From Candidatus Methylomirabilota bacterium (lineage in GTDB: Bacteria > Methylomirabilota > Methylomirabilia > Rokubacteriales > CSP1-6): a stretch of 37,160 bases of DNA. Positions 13,951 to 24,762 of this stretch are shown in pieces; the stretch's first letter is position 1, and each line of letters begins with the position of its first letter. The stretch spans positions 1 to 37,160 of the forward strand of contig DASTYT010000027.1 in NCBI GenBank assembly GCA_035764725.1. Direction: 5' to 3'. The notes under the pieces were generated by a model. It was not told where the DNA came from, did not search any database, and was given only the letters and a program-made list of their open reading frames with translations. A program made the position numbers and the translations under genes.

Positions 13951-14842
13951 GGAGGAGTCGCTCGGGCTTGACGAGCTCGCCCTGTCCCTCGCCCACGCCG
14001 AGAAGGGCGCCGTCGGCGCCGTACACGCGCAGGAGCCCGGTGCGCCCCGAACCGCCGGGCACCGACTGGCCGTGGACGAAGGCCTGCGTGGCGCGGGCGT
14101 CGAGCGTGAGCGCCGGCAGCTCGAGGAGCGCCGAGTCGAGAGGGCGGAGCTGCGTCCAGAGCGCCGCGCCCTCGCGGGCCTCGCGCAGCGTGTCCCAGGG
14201 CACCGCGTCGTCCAGGTGATAAGGGCCGACGCGGGTACGAACGAGGCGGGACAGCGAGGCGCCCGTGCCGAGGGCCTCGCCCAGATCGGCGGCGAGGGTC
14301 CGCACGTAGGTGCCCTTGCCGCAGCGCACGCGGAAGGTCACCTCGGGGAGCGCCAGCGCCTCAAGCGTGATCGCGTGGACCATCACCTTGCGCGGCGGCC
14401 GCGCCACCTCGGCGCCCTCGCGCGCCAGCTCGTAGAGCCGCCGTCCCTCGTGGTGGAGCGCCGAGTACATCGGCGGGATCTGCTCGATCTCACCCACGAA
14501 GCGTGCGAGCGCGGCGGCGATGGCAGCGCCGTCGAGAGGAGGTACGGGCCGCTCGCGCAGCACCGTCCCGGAGGCGTCTTGCGTGTCGGTGGTCAGGCCG
14601 AGCCGCGCCGTCGCCACGTACTCCTTGTCGAGCGCGGTGAGATAGGGCGTGAGCTTGGTCCCCTCGCCCACGAGGATGGGCAGAACCCCGGTGGCGTCGG
14701 GATCGAGGGTGCCGCCGTGGCCGACCTTGGGCGCTCGCAGCAGGCGGCGAAGATGCGCGACCACCTGGAAGGACGTCACGCCCGGTCCCTTCTCGACGGC
14801 GAGAATACCGGAGCGCGTGGCGCCGGCGCGCGCGGCGGTCAC
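13913..14842 (-). CDS. truB: tRNA pseudouridine(55) synthase
   Basis: TruB makes pseudouridine 55 in the T loop of tRNAs. The 309-residue protein has the nucleophilic Asp47 in GHGGTLDPDATGVLP, the substrate segment YSALHHEGRRLYELAREG, the RCGKGTYVRTLAADLG block, and a C-terminal PUA-like region ending near the stop. The GTG at 14842 overlaps the nrnA stop (GTGA). The 3' end runs 38 bp into ribF, longer than most overlaps here. The last 13 or so residues (LHADPPRTPVVPR) look like a family-variable tail, so the overlap is probably genuine rather than a frameshift. Confidence 0.96.
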   Translation of the reverse strand: MTAARAGATRSGILAVEKGPGVTSFQVVAHLRRLLRAPKVGHGGTLDPDATGVLPILVGEGTKLTPYLTALDKEYVATARLGLTTDTQDASGTVLRERPVPPLDGAAIAAALARFVGEIEQIPPMYSALHHEGRRLYELAREGAEVARPPRKVMVHAITLEALALPEVTFRVRCGKGTYVRTLAADLGEALGTGASLSRLVRTRVGPYHLDDAVPWDTLREAREGAALWTQLRPLDSALLELPALTLDARATQAFVHGQSVPGGSGRTGLLRVYGADGALLGVGEGQGELVKPERLLHADPPRTPVVPR

Positions 14843-15825
14843 CGGACGGGCGCGGTGAGGGCCTCGCGAACCGCCGCGAGCACCGTGGTGGTGGCGTCGT
14901 CGAGGGAGCTCGACAGGGTGCAGCCCGCCGCGTTCTCGTGGCCGCCACCGCCGAAGCGCCCCGCGATCCGATTCACCGGGATCTCGCCCTTGCCGCGCAG
15001 GCTCACCTTCACCTTCCCGGGCGCTTCCTCGCGAAGCACCACCGCCACCTTCACGCCGGCGATGGAGCGGGGATACGTCACCACGTCTTCCGCCGCCATG
15101 AAGTCCTCGCTCACAAGCCCGCGCGGCACGGTCAGCCAGGCCACCGCGCCGTCCGGGCTCACCTCGACACGGCGCAGCAGCTCGCCCAGCTCGTTGAGGG
15201 CTCGGGGCGGCCGCCGCTGATAGAGCCAGTCGGTGACGAGCGCCGGCTCGGCGCCCGCGCGGGTGAGGTCCGCCGCGATCTGGAAGGTCCGCGCGGTCGT
15301 GTTGGAGTAGCGGAAGGAGCCGGTGTCGGTGTGGATGGCGGCGTAGAGGTTGAGCGCGACGTCCGCGGTCAGCGGCAGACCCAGGCGGCCGAGGAGCTCC
15401 CAGATCATCTCGCCGGTGGCCGCCGCCGAGGGGTCGATCCAGTCCACGGTCCCGTAGCGCCGGTTGTCCGGGTGATGATCGATGTTCAGCACCGCGCTGG
15501 CCGGGCCGCGCGCCTGTTCCAGCAGCCCTTCGGTGCGGGCATGGTTCGGGCAGTCGGTGAGCACGAGCACGTCGAACTGGCGCGGCGCGCGCGCCCAGAC
15601 CTCGTAGCGCGCAGCGCCGGGCAGGAAGGACAGCACCTCGGGTACCGGATGCGGCCCCGCGAAGGTGGGCGGCCACCCCGCGCGCTCGAGGGCCAGCCCC
15701 AGCCCCAGCAGCGTGCCGAGCACGTCGGCGTCGGGATGCACGTGCCCGAGGAGCAGGACCTCGCCCGTCCGGCGCTTCAGGGCGTCGAGCAGCGCCGGCG
15801 GCGGCACCGTGGAGAACTCCGCCAC
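14839..15825 (-). CDS. nrnA: DHH family phosphoesterase, NrnA-like (oligoribonuclease / pAp phosphatase)
   Basis: NrnA-type enzymes finish RNA decay by hydrolysing oligoribonucleotides of a few bases and also dephosphorylate pAp. The 328-residue protein has the DHH domain with HVHPDADVLGT (about 28-38), Asp91 in LTDCPN, and the name-giving NIDHHPDN (114-121), all metal ligands. TDTGSFRYSNTT is also conserved. The DHHA1 substrate-binding domain ends in GRFGGGGHENAAGC. The GTG at 15825 lies 2 bases after the rbfA stop. HVHPDADVLGT is a variant of the more usual HxxPDGDALGS but keeps the ligands. A gene of this family between rbfA and truB is a known arrangement. Substrate preference cannot be told from sequence. 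Confidence 0.93.
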   Translation of the reverse strand: MAEFSTVPPPALLDALKRRTGEVLLLGHVHPDADVLGTLLGLGLALERAGWPPTFAGPHPVPEVLSFLPGAARYEVWARAPRQFDVLVLTDCPNHARTEGLLEQARGPASAVLNIDHHPDNRRYGTVDWIDPSAAATGEMIWELLGRLGLPLTADVALNLYAAIHTDTGSFRYSNTTARTFQIAADLTRAGAEPALVTDWLYQRRPPRALNELGELLRRVEVSPDGAVAWLTVPRGLVSEDFMAAEDVVTYPRSIAGVKVAVVLREEAPGKVKVSLRGKGEIPVNRIAGRFGGGGHENAAGCTLSSSLDDATTTVLAAVREALTAPVR

Positions 15826-15827
15826 GG

Positions 15828-16199
15828 CTAGTCCTCGTCCTCGACGGGGGCGCGGCGGTCGGGCTTGAGCCCCGCGAGCAACGCCTGCATCCGCGCCGCG
15901 TGCTCCATCGAGCGGTCGGGCCGGAAGGAGAGCTCGGGGGTGACGCGCAGGTCGAGCGTCTTGCGGAGCGCGCCCCAGATGTAGCCGCGGGCGCTCTCCA
16001 GCGCCTTGAAGGACGCCACCCACTTGTCCTCGGGTCCGAGCACCGAGACGAAGACCTTGGCCTGGCGCAGATCGGGCGTCACGTTGACCTCGGTGATGGT
16101 CACCCAGCCGAGGCGTGGATCCTTGAGCTCGCGTTGGACGAGCCGCGAGATCTCCTCGCGCATCAGCTGATTCACTCGCTCGAGTCGCTTGCCTTGCAT
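15828..16199 (-). CDS. rbfA: 30S ribosome-binding factor A
   Basis: RbfA binds the small subunit during late maturation of 16S rRNA. The 123-residue protein starts MQGKRLERVNQLMREEIS and has the single KH-like fold sequence KDPRLGWVTITEVNVTPDL, followed by AKVFVSVLG and LRVTPELSFRPDRSMEHAARM. The ATG at 16199 gives the usual length; the frame extends upstream through ylxP but that part is not RbfA. It lies 20 bases after ylxP and is followed at once by nrnA. The acidic tail (EDED) is common in the family. Confidence 0.95.
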   Translation of the reverse strand: MQGKRLERVNQLMREEISRLVQRELKDPRLGWVTITEVNVTPDLRQAKVFVSVLGPEDKWVASFKALESARGYIWGALRKTLDLRVTPELSFRPDRSMEHAARMQALLAGLKPDRRAPVEDED

Positions 16200-16219
16200 A
16201 TCGGTTGTCCGCCCGCCGT

Positions 16220-16510
16220 CTAGAGAATCTCGACCTCGACGTTGGTGATGTACCCGTCGAGGTTGTCCTCGATGAAGTCGACGGCCTTGGAGATGACCTC
16301 GTTGGCGTGCCGGGAGTCGCCGGAGACGTAGGCAAGCGCCAGGGTCGCCCGCTGCCAGAGATCGTGGTGATCGACCTCGGCGACGGAGAGCTCGAAGCGG
16401 TGCCGGAGCTTCTCCTTGAGCCCCTTGAGGGCGTGCCGCTTGCCCTTGAGCGATCCCACGTCGGGGAGGTGCAGCTCCACGGTGCCGACCGCCACCCGCG
16501 CTCCCGACAT
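16220..16510 (-). CDS. ylxP: DUF503 / YlxP-like protein, likely ribosome-biogenesis associated
   Basis: This 96-residue protein matches the DUF503 family that sits between infB and rbfA in many bacteria. Visible marks are VGTVELHLPDVGSLKGKR, then KGLKEKLRHRFELSVAEVDHHDLWQRATLALAYVS, and a C-terminal acidic strand. The family pattern of hydrophobic strands and the SLKxKR turn are clear. It starts at the ATG at 16510, 3 bases after the infB stop. Its biochemical role is not firmly established; its place suggests a link to ribosome assembly. Confidence 0.9.
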   Translation of the reverse strand: MSGARVAVGTVELHLPDVGSLKGKRHALKGLKEKLRHRFELSVAEVDHHDLWQRATLALAYVSGDSRHANEVISKAVDFIEDNLDGYITNVEVEIL

Positions 16511-16513
16511 CGG

Positions 16514-19062
<2,549 letters not shown>

Positions 19063-19078
<16 letters not shown>

Positions 19079-19356
19079 TGCTCGTCTCCTTTGCGCTCCA
19101 CCCACTTCAGTATCTCACCGACGCTCTCAGCCGGCCCCCTTGTGGGACGCCGGAAGGCATGGTCGAGGCGCCCCTTGCGCAGCGCGGCGGTCAGGCACTC
19201 CGCCGTCGGGCACGCATACACCCCCCGCCCTGCCCTCTTGCTCCTCCCGTCCACCCGCGCGACCCCGTCCGCGCCGCGCGTGAGGCGCATCAACTCGTCC
19301 TGCGGCCGCACCTTGCGGCAGCCCAGGCAGGTGCGCCGCGGCGCCTCACGCTTCAC
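19063..19356 (-). CDS. ylxR: YlxR family (DUF448) RNA-binding-like protein
   Basis: This 97-residue protein carries the DUF448 pattern: RRTCLGCRKVRPQDELMRL, GRSKRAGRGVYACPTAEC, then LRKGRLDHAFRRP. Members lie between nusA and infB across bacteria; a nucleic-acid-binding role has been proposed from structure, and in Bacillus YlxR has been described as nucleoid-associated. The GTG at 19356 overlaps the nusA stop (GTGA), so it is translated with nusA. Its end overlaps the infB start by 16 bp. The neighbouring L7Ae-like ylxQ of Bacillus is absent here. Confidence 0.92.
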
Positions 19357-20732
19357 CCCGCCGTCGACCGGGTCTCGTCCTCCGGCCCCGCACTCTCGGC
19401 GCCGGCCGACGCGGCCGATCCCTCGTCGGCGTCCGGCTCGGACGCCACGGTCTCGGGATGCGCCTCCACCCATTCGGTCGCCGCCTTGAGAATGGCCGCG
19501 GCCTTGGTGACCCCCACACCCGGGACCGCCTCGAGCGCCTCGAGGCCCGCGCGCACGATGCGCGCCGGCGAGAACAGACCCGCGTCGGTGAGCCGGTCCA
19601 CCATCTGCGCGCCCACGCCCTGGAAGCTCGCCAGGGCCGCACGGCCGGCGGCGCGCTCCTCCTCCTCCAGACGGCGCTCCTCCTCCAGCTCGCCCTCGCT
19701 CTTGATGTCCACGCGAAGCCCGGTCAGCTTGGCCGCCAGACGCGCGTTCTGCCCCCGCTTGCCGATGGCGAGCGAGAGCTGATTGTCGGGGACGACCACG
19801 AGCACCGAGCCCTGCTCGCCTTCCCCCTCGGGCTCGCTCACCCTCACCGACGAGACCTTGGCCGGAGACAGCGCGCGCGACACGAAGGCGCCGGGATCCG
19901 GCGCCCACTCGACGATGTCGATCTTCTCGCCCCGCAGCTCGCGGCTGATGACCTGGATGCGAGTGCCGCGCAGTCCCACGCAGGCCCCGATGGGATCCAC
20001 GTCTCGCTTCGTCGAGGCGACGGCGACCTTCGCCCGCTCCCCCGCTTCACGCGCGGCGGCCCGCACCTGCACGATGCCCTCGGCGATCTCCGGGATCTCC
20101 GCCTCGAAGAGCCGGGCGAGGAAGCCCGGATGCGTGCGCGAGAGCATGATCTGTGGGCCCTTGGCGGTCTTCTTCACCTCGAGCACGTAGGCGCGCACGC
20201 GGTCGCCGGGATTGTAGCGCTCGCCGGGGATCTGCTCGCGCTCCGTGATCACGCCCTCCGCCTTGCCCAGCTCCACGATCACGTTCCGCTTCTCGATGCG
20301 GTGCACGACGCCGCGGACAATCTTGCCCTCCTTGTCGATGAAATCGGAGTAGATCGCGTCCCGCTCCGCGTCGCGCACACGCTGCAGGATCACCTGCTTG
20401 GCGGTCTGGGCGGCGATGCGTCCGAACTCCTGCGGAGGCAGCTCCACCTCGATCTCGTCGTCCAGCTCGGCGTCGCGGTTGAGCGCGCGGGCCTCGGCCA
20501 GGCGGATCTCGAGCTTGGGATCGCTGACCGTCTCCACGACTTTCTTCCGGGCGAACACCTGCAGCGAGCCGGTGTGGCGGTCCAGGTGCATGCGAACGTT
20601 GTCCGCCACGCCCATCGTCTTCTTGGACGCCGACAGCAGGGCGGACTCCAGCGCCTCGAAAAGGACCTCGACCCCGATCCCCTTCTCGTTGCCGATCTGC
20701 TGAATGACGTAGATGAGCTCTTTGTTGATCAC
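19353..20732 (-). CDS. nusA: Transcription termination/antitermination factor NusA
   Basis: NusA binds RNA polymerase and nascent RNA, acting in pausing, termination and rRNA antitermination. The 459-residue protein has the N-terminal polymerase-binding domain (MINKELIYVIQQIGNEKGI), an S1 domain (GKIVRGVVHRIEKRNVIVELG), and two KH domains (GACVGLRGTRIQVISREL; VVPDNQLSLAIGKRGQNARLA). A C-terminal helix-hairpin-helix part near 375-425 contains LEAVPGVGVTKAA. The GTG at 20732 overlaps the rimP stop (GTGA). An acidic, Ala/Ser-rich tail ends the protein. NusA may control this operon, since a terminator stands just before rimP. Confidence 0.97.
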   Translation of the reverse strand: MINKELIYVIQQIGNEKGIGVEVLFEALESALLSASKKTMGVADNVRMHLDRHTGSLQVFARKKVVETVSDPKLEIRLAEARALNRDAELDDEIEVELPPQEFGRIAAQTAKQVILQRVRDAERDAIYSDFIDKEGKIVRGVVHRIEKRNVIVELGKAEGVITEREQIPGERYNPGDRVRAYVLEVKKTAKGPQIMLSRTHPGFLARLFEAEIPEIAEGIVQVRAAAREAGERAKVAVASTKRDVDPIGACVGLRGTRIQVISRELRGEKIDIVEWAPDPGAFVSRALSPAKVSSVRVSEPEGEGEQGSVLVVVPDNQLSLAIGKRGQNARLAAKLTGLRVDIKSEGELEEERRLEEEERAAGRAALASFQGVGAQMVDRLTDAGLFSPARIVRAGLEALEAVPGVGVTKAAAILKAATEWVEAHPETVASEPDADEGSAASAGAESAGPEDETRSTAG

Positions 20733-21220
20733 GACCCACCCTGTCTCTTATTGAACAGCGCGGGCTCCAGCCGCGCCTTGCTGAGGAGCCGCCGCGGCAC
20801 CGCGCACGGCGCACCTCCTGCCTCCTCCACCGTCAGCGACTCCGACGTCACCGCGACCAGCACGCCCGTGAGCTCGCGCCGCCCCTCTAGGGGCTCGCGT
20901 ACCCAGCAGTGCACCTCGCGACCCACCGCCCACGCGAACTCGCGGTCCTTCTTGAGCTCGCGATCCAGGCCCGGAGACGACACCTCGAGGTCGTACGGCT
21001 CGGGAATGAGGCCGGACACATCCAGCACGTCGCCCATCTCGCGGCTGAAGCGCTGGCAGTCGGCGATCCCGACGCCACCGGGCTTGTCGACATAGAAGCG
21101 GAGGACCCAGCGCCGCCCCTCGCGGCGCCACTCCGCGTCGACCAGGGACAGCCCGTGCGCCTCGAGGACCGGGGACGCCACGGCTTCGACGCGGCTGAGT
21201 CGCCCTTCCAGATCGCTCAC
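20729..21220 (-). CDS. rimP: Ribosome maturation factor RimP
   Basis: RimP binds the 30S subunit and helps its central pseudoknot/S12 region to mature. The 163-residue protein has the two-domain pattern: VEAVASPVLEAHGLSLVDAEW, RFYVDKPGGVGIADCQRFSRE and the family signature DYxLEVSSPGxDRxL (here YDLEVSSPGLDREL). The GTG at 21220 follows a G-rich site. It is the first gene after the proS terminator and leads the rimP-nusA-ylxR-infB-ylxP-rbfA-nrnA-truB-ribF series. It overlaps nusA by 4 bp. Confidence 0.95.
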   Translation of the reverse strand: MSDLEGRLSRVEAVASPVLEAHGLSLVDAEWRREGRRWVLRFYVDKPGGVGIADCQRFSREMGDVLDVSGLIPEPYDLEVSSPGLDRELKKDREFAWAVGREVHCWVREPLEGRRELTGVLVAVTSESLTVEEAGGAPCAVPRRLLSKARLEPALFNKRQGGS

Positions 21221-21245
21221 CGCTCGTTGCCCCCCAAATCCTCAG

Positions 21246-21272
21246 AAAAAAAAGTGGGCAGAGCCCACTTTT
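21246..21272 (-). terminator. Intrinsic terminator between proS and rimP
   Basis: On the minus strand the arms AAAAGTGGGC (21263-21272) and GCCCACTTTT (21250-21259) pair perfectly around a TCT loop and run into eight T residues (21253 down to 21246). It is the clearest intrinsic terminator in the window. It lies 41 bases beyond the proS stop and 25 bases before the rimP start. It should end the rplM-to-proS transcript, or act as an attenuator for rimP-nusA-infB. Confidence 0.92.
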
Positions 21273-21278
21273 GGCGAC

Positions 21279-21307
21279 ACTTTAGCACACGCGGGGGGGC
21301 CCCGCAA
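21279..21307 (-). promoter_or_regulatory. Possible extended -10 promoter for rimP-nusA-infB, just upstream of the proS terminator
   Basis: TTGCGG (21302-21307) is followed after 17 bases by TAAAGT (21279-21284), which is preceded by TGC, an extended -10. The predicted start falls at about 21272, the first base of the terminator stem. The hairpin would then form the very 5' end of the rimP transcript. The -35 match is weak (3 of 6); the spacing and TGn motif support it. No room for a promoter exists between the terminator and rimP. Confidence 0.4.
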
Positions 21308-21313
21308 CAGGGG

Positions 21314-23017
21314 TCAGGCGCGCGCGAGCCGGGCGGCGATCTCCTTCACGGTGGCGAGCACCTCAGCACGGGGGACTTTTCGGTCCTCGCGGGTCCCCCG
21401 CTCCCGGATCTCCACCACGCCGTCCTTGACGAGTCCCTGCCCCACCGTGATCCGGATGGGACAGCCGAGGAGGTCGGCGTCCTTGAACTTCACCCCGGCG
21501 CGCTCCTCGCGGTCGTCCATGAGCACCTCAAGCCCAGCCTCGGTCAGCTCACGATACATGGCCTCCGCGGCGACGGTCTGCGTGTCGTCCTTGCCCGCGA
21601 TCGGGACCAGGTGGACCTGGAACGGACAGATGGCCCACGGCCAGATGATCCCGTCGGCGTCGTGGCGCTGCTCGACGGCGGCGGCGGCGACGCGCGCGGG
21701 TCCGATCCCGTAGGAGCCCATCACCACCGGCTTTTGCTGCCCCTGCTCGTCGAGATACGTCGCCCCGAGCGTGGCCGAGTACGTGGTGCCGAGCTTGAAG
21801 ATGTTGCCGATCTCGATGACTCGCTCGACGGCGAGCGGCTTGCCGCAGCGCGGACACGCCTCCCCCGGCAGCGCCACCTGAAGGTCGACGAACTCCGTGG
21901 AGAAGTCGACGCCCGGCGCCACCCCGACGAGGTGATAGCCCTCGCGACCGGCCCCCACCACGTAGCGCCCGCTGCGCAGCGACTCGTCCGCCAGCACCCG
22001 GACGCCGCCCGGCGCCTTGACCGGGCCCACGGAGCCGGGCGCGACGCCTAGGTGCGTCTTCACTTCCTCGGGGTGGGCCGGCCGCGCCTCGCCGCCGAGG
22101 ACGCGCGCGAGCTTGCGCTCGTGGAGCGCGTGGTCGCCCCGCACGAGCGCCAGCACCGGCCCGTTGGGCCCGATGAACAGCAGCGACTTTACCATGAGCG
22201 CCGGATCGATCCGCAGCTGGGTCGATACCTCCGCGATGGTCTTGGCCCCGGGCGTGGCGACCTCCGCGGGCGCGCTCCACGGGGCGTCCGGCGTGCCGGG
22301 CACTCCCCGGGCCAGCTCCACGTTGGCCGCGTAGCCGCACGCCACGCAGAGGGCCACGTCGTCCTCACCCGCCGAGCTGGGTGCCATGAACTCGTGCGAG
22401 CCCGAGCCGCCCATCATGCCGGGATCGGAGTCGACCACGATGTAGCGCACGCCGCAGCGCTCGAAGATCCGGCAGTAGGCGTCGTGGTGGGCGCGATACG
22501 AGCGGTCCAGCGCCTCCACATCCGGATCGAGGGTGTACGAGTCCTTCATGAGGAACTCGCGCGTGCGCAGCACGCCCGAGCGCGGCCGCGCCTCGTCCCG
22601 CTCCTTGGTCTGGATCTGGTACCAGATCTGCGGGAGGTCGCGGTAGGAGCGGATCTCCTTGGCCGCGAGCCAGGCGATGACCTCCTCGTGCGTCATCGCC
22701 AGGACCATGTCGCGACCGTAGCGGTCCTTCAAGCGAAACATCTCGGCGCCGATGGCGTCCCAGCGCCCCGACTGCTGCCAGATCTCCGCGGGGTGGAGCA
22801 CCGGCATCGAGATCTCCTGCCCGCCGATGCGGTTCATCTCCTCGCGGATGATCGCGTTGACCTTGTCGAGCACCCGGAGGCCCAGCGGCAGGTACACGTA
22901 GAGGCCCGCCGCGAGCTGTCGCACCAGGCCCGCCCGGACCATGAGGCGATGGCTCACCGCCTCCGCGTCGGCGGGATCGTCTCGCAGCGTCGGGATGAGG
23001 GCGCGCTTCCAGCGCAC
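21314..23017 (-). CDS. proS: Prolyl-tRNA synthetase, bacterial type with editing domain
   Basis: ProRS charges tRNA-Pro. The 567-residue protein has the bacterial-type class II core: IPTLRDDPADAEAVSHRLM at the N-terminus, motif 2 in RPRSGVLRTREFLMKD, and motif 3 near GSYGIGPARVAAA. Between them lies the inserted YbaK-like editing domain that clears mischarged Ala (about residues 225-405, including LVRGDHALHERKL and GPVKAPGGVRVLAD). A C-terminal anticodon-binding domain contains DDREERAGVKFKDADLLG. I chose the GTG at 23017, 5 bases after the ferredoxin stop, matching the family start. It ends before a strong terminator. In Bacillus it likewise follows rasP. Confidence 0.96.
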   Translation of the reverse strand: MRWKRALIPTLRDDPADAEAVSHRLMVRAGLVRQLAAGLYVYLPLGLRVLDKVNAIIREEMNRIGGQEISMPVLHPAEIWQQSGRWDAIGAEMFRLKDRYGRDMVLAMTHEEVIAWLAAKEIRSYRDLPQIWYQIQTKERDEARPRSGVLRTREFLMKDSYTLDPDVEALDRSYRAHHDAYCRIFERCGVRYIVVDSDPGMMGGSGSHEFMAPSSAGEDDVALCVACGYAANVELARGVPGTPDAPWSAPAEVATPGAKTIAEVSTQLRIDPALMVKSLLFIGPNGPVLALVRGDHALHERKLARVLGGEARPAHPEEVKTHLGVAPGSVGPVKAPGGVRVLADESLRSGRYVVGAGREGYHLVGVAPGVDFSTEFVDLQVALPGEACPRCGKPLAVERVIEIGNIFKLGTTYSATLGATYLDEQGQQKPVVMGSYGIGPARVAAAAVEQRHDADGIIWPWAICPFQVHLVPIAGKDDTQTVAAEAMYRELTEAGLEVLMDDREERAGVKFKDADLLGCPIRITVGQGLVKDGVVEIRERGTREDRKVPRAEVLATVKEIAARLARA

Positions 23018-23022
23018 CGGGC

Positions 23023-23376
23023 TCAGGCTCCGGCGGGCTTGGCGGCGGAGGCGGCCGGGACCTTGTTGGGGCCGGGCACGCCGGGGTCGTACACGAGACG
23101 CGCCACCGGCTCGCCGCCCAGGATGTGGGACTGGACGATCTCGTCGAGGTCGGATTCCTGCACGCCGTGATACCAGACGTTGTCCGGGTAGGTCACGATC
23201 ATCGGGCCGTGGCCGCACTGGGAGAAGCAGCCCGCCTTGTTGATCCGCACCTCGGTGTGCTTCCCCGCGATGGCGACGGCGGCACGCAGGGTCTTGACGA
23301 ACTTCTCGACGTCACCCTGCTGCGGGCAGGTCTCGCCGGAGGTGCAGACGAAGACGTGACACTTGTACTGTCCCAT
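23023..23376 (-). CDS. Thioredoxin-like [2Fe-2S] ferredoxin
   Basis: This 117-residue protein resembles the thioredoxin-fold [2Fe-2S] ferredoxins (Shethna/clostridial type). Cys11 and Cys17 (HVFVCTSGETC) and Cys50 and Cys54 (KAGCFSQCGHGP) are the likely ligands, and MIVTYPDNVWY follows as usual. The first pair spacing is short, like the shorter variants of the family. The last 15 or so residues are Ala/Pro/Lys-rich and probably disordered. It lies between rseP and proS, where no ferredoxin is normally found; its redox partner is unknown. The ATG at 23376 follows rseP by 21 bp. Confidence 0.88.
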   Translation of the reverse strand: MGQYKCHVFVCTSGETCPQQGDVEKFVKTLRAAVAIAGKHTEVRINKAGCFSQCGHGPMIVTYPDNVWYHGVQESDLDEIVQSHILGGEPVARLVYDPGVPGPNKVPAASAAKPAGA

Positions 23377-23397
23377 GACGGAAGGCCCTCGCTCGCG

Positions 23398-24762
23398 TTA
23401 GCGGAAGAATCGGAAGACGTCGATCCGCACCAGATCGTTGTAGACCGCGAACACCATCAGCATGAGCAGCAGGACGAAGCCCACCTGCTGGGCGACTTCG
23501 CGCTTTCGCAGCGAGAGCGGGCGCCCGAGCACGGCCTCGCAGACGAAGAAGAGCAGGTGCCCGCCGTCCAGCATGGGCACCGGCAGGAGGTTCAGCAGGG
23601 CGAGGTTCACGCTGATCACCGCGGTGAAGAATGCCAGGCTGGGCAGCCCGTGACGGGCCTGCTCGCCCGCGGCCTGAGCGATCTGGATCGGTCCCCCGAT
23701 GTTCGACCGGTCGAGCTGGCCCACCACGATCTTCCAGAGCCCGACCGCGGTGAGCGCGGTGACCTCGGCGGTCTTCTCGACGCCATCGCGCACCGCCGCC
23801 AGGGGATTCGAGCGCACGTAGCTGGCGGCGGGCTGCGGGCTGATACCGATGCGCCCGACCGTGGTCTCCTTGCCGTCCAGACCCCGGTCCTTGACCGCCT
23901 TCGGCGTCAGGGTGACCGTGAGGGTCTCGCTCCCGCGCCTCACCTCGAGGCGCGTGGGCTGATCGGCCCGCTTGCTGATGGTCTCGGCGAGATCGTTCCA
24001 CGTGACCACGGGACGGCCCTCGATCGAGATCACGGTGTCGCCGGAGCGCAGGCCCGCCTGGGCGGCGGGATAGCCCGCCACCGCGTCCCCGATGGTGGGG
24101 GCGACGTGGGGGACGATGCCGAGGTCCCAGATCTCGCGCTCGTCCCCGAAGATGTCCTTCTCCATGACGCGGGTGGGCGCGAGGCTGAGCCGGCGCTCGG
24201 CGCCCGCCGGTCCGGTGACCGTGAGGTCGAGGGACTTGCCCTGGCCGTCGCGGACGAGCCGGGCGATCTCGTCCCAGTACTCCACGGGTCGCCCGTCAAT
24301 GGCGCGGATGCGGTCGCCCGGGGCGAGCCCCGCCTTGGCCGCCGCGCCCTCCGGGATGACCCCGCCCACGGTCGCGGGCAGCATGGGCCGCCCCACGATC
24401 ATGAACACGAGGGCGAAGATCACCGCGGCGAGCACGAAGTTCATCCCCGGCCCCGCGAACACGATGAGGAAGCGCGCGATGAGGGGCTTTGCGTTGAAGG
24501 CCTTCGCCGGATCCACGGTGGGACCGGCGCCGCCCTCCAGCGGGTTCTCGTCGTCGCCCATCATCTTCACGTAGCCGCCCATGGGAATCGCGGACAGGCA
24601 GTACTCGGTCTCCGGGCCGCGATAGCGCCACAGCACGGGGCCGAAGCCGATCGAGAAGCGCTCCACGCCCACGCCGGAGAGCCGGGCCATCACGAAGTGG
24701 CCCAGCTCGTGTATCACGATGAGGACACCGATGACGACGAGGAAGGCGAGGACAGACGTCAT
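23398..24762 (-). CDS. rseP: Site-2 protease RseP-like, M50 family intramembrane zinc metalloprotease
   Basis: RseP-type proteases cut membrane-spanning segments, such as anti-sigma factors and leftover signal peptides, in the inner membrane. The 454-residue protein has the zinc motif HELGH (18-22) in its first membrane helix and the third ligand Asp399 in LLPVPMLDGGH. Two PDZ domains occupy about 125-200 and 217-295, as in E. coli RseP. Further helices lie at about 97-123, 376-395 and 425-442. The start at 24762 overlaps the dxr stop (ATGA). The order uppS-cdsA-dxr-rseP-proS is widely conserved. The client anti-sigma factor is not in the window. Confidence 0.95.
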   Translation of the reverse strand: MTSVLAFLVVIGVLIVIHELGHFVMARLSGVGVERFSIGFGPVLWRYRGPETEYCLSAIPMGGYVKMMGDDENPLEGGAGPTVDPAKAFNAKPLIARFLIVFAGPGMNFVLAAVIFALVFMIVGRPMLPATVGGVIPEGAAAKAGLAPGDRIRAIDGRPVEYWDEIARLVRDGQGKSLDLTVTGPAGAERRLSLAPTRVMEKDIFGDEREIWDLGIVPHVAPTIGDAVAGYPAAQAGLRSGDTVISIEGRPVVTWNDLAETISKRADQPTRLEVRRGSETLTVTLTPKAVKDRGLDGKETTVGRIGISPQPAASYVRSNPLAAVRDGVEKTAEVTALTAVGLWKIVVGQLDRSNIGGPIQIAQAAGEQARHGLPSLAFFTAVISVNLALLNLLPVPMLDGGHLLFFVCEAVLGRPLSLRKREVAQQVGFVLLLMLMVFAVYNDLVRIDVFRFFR

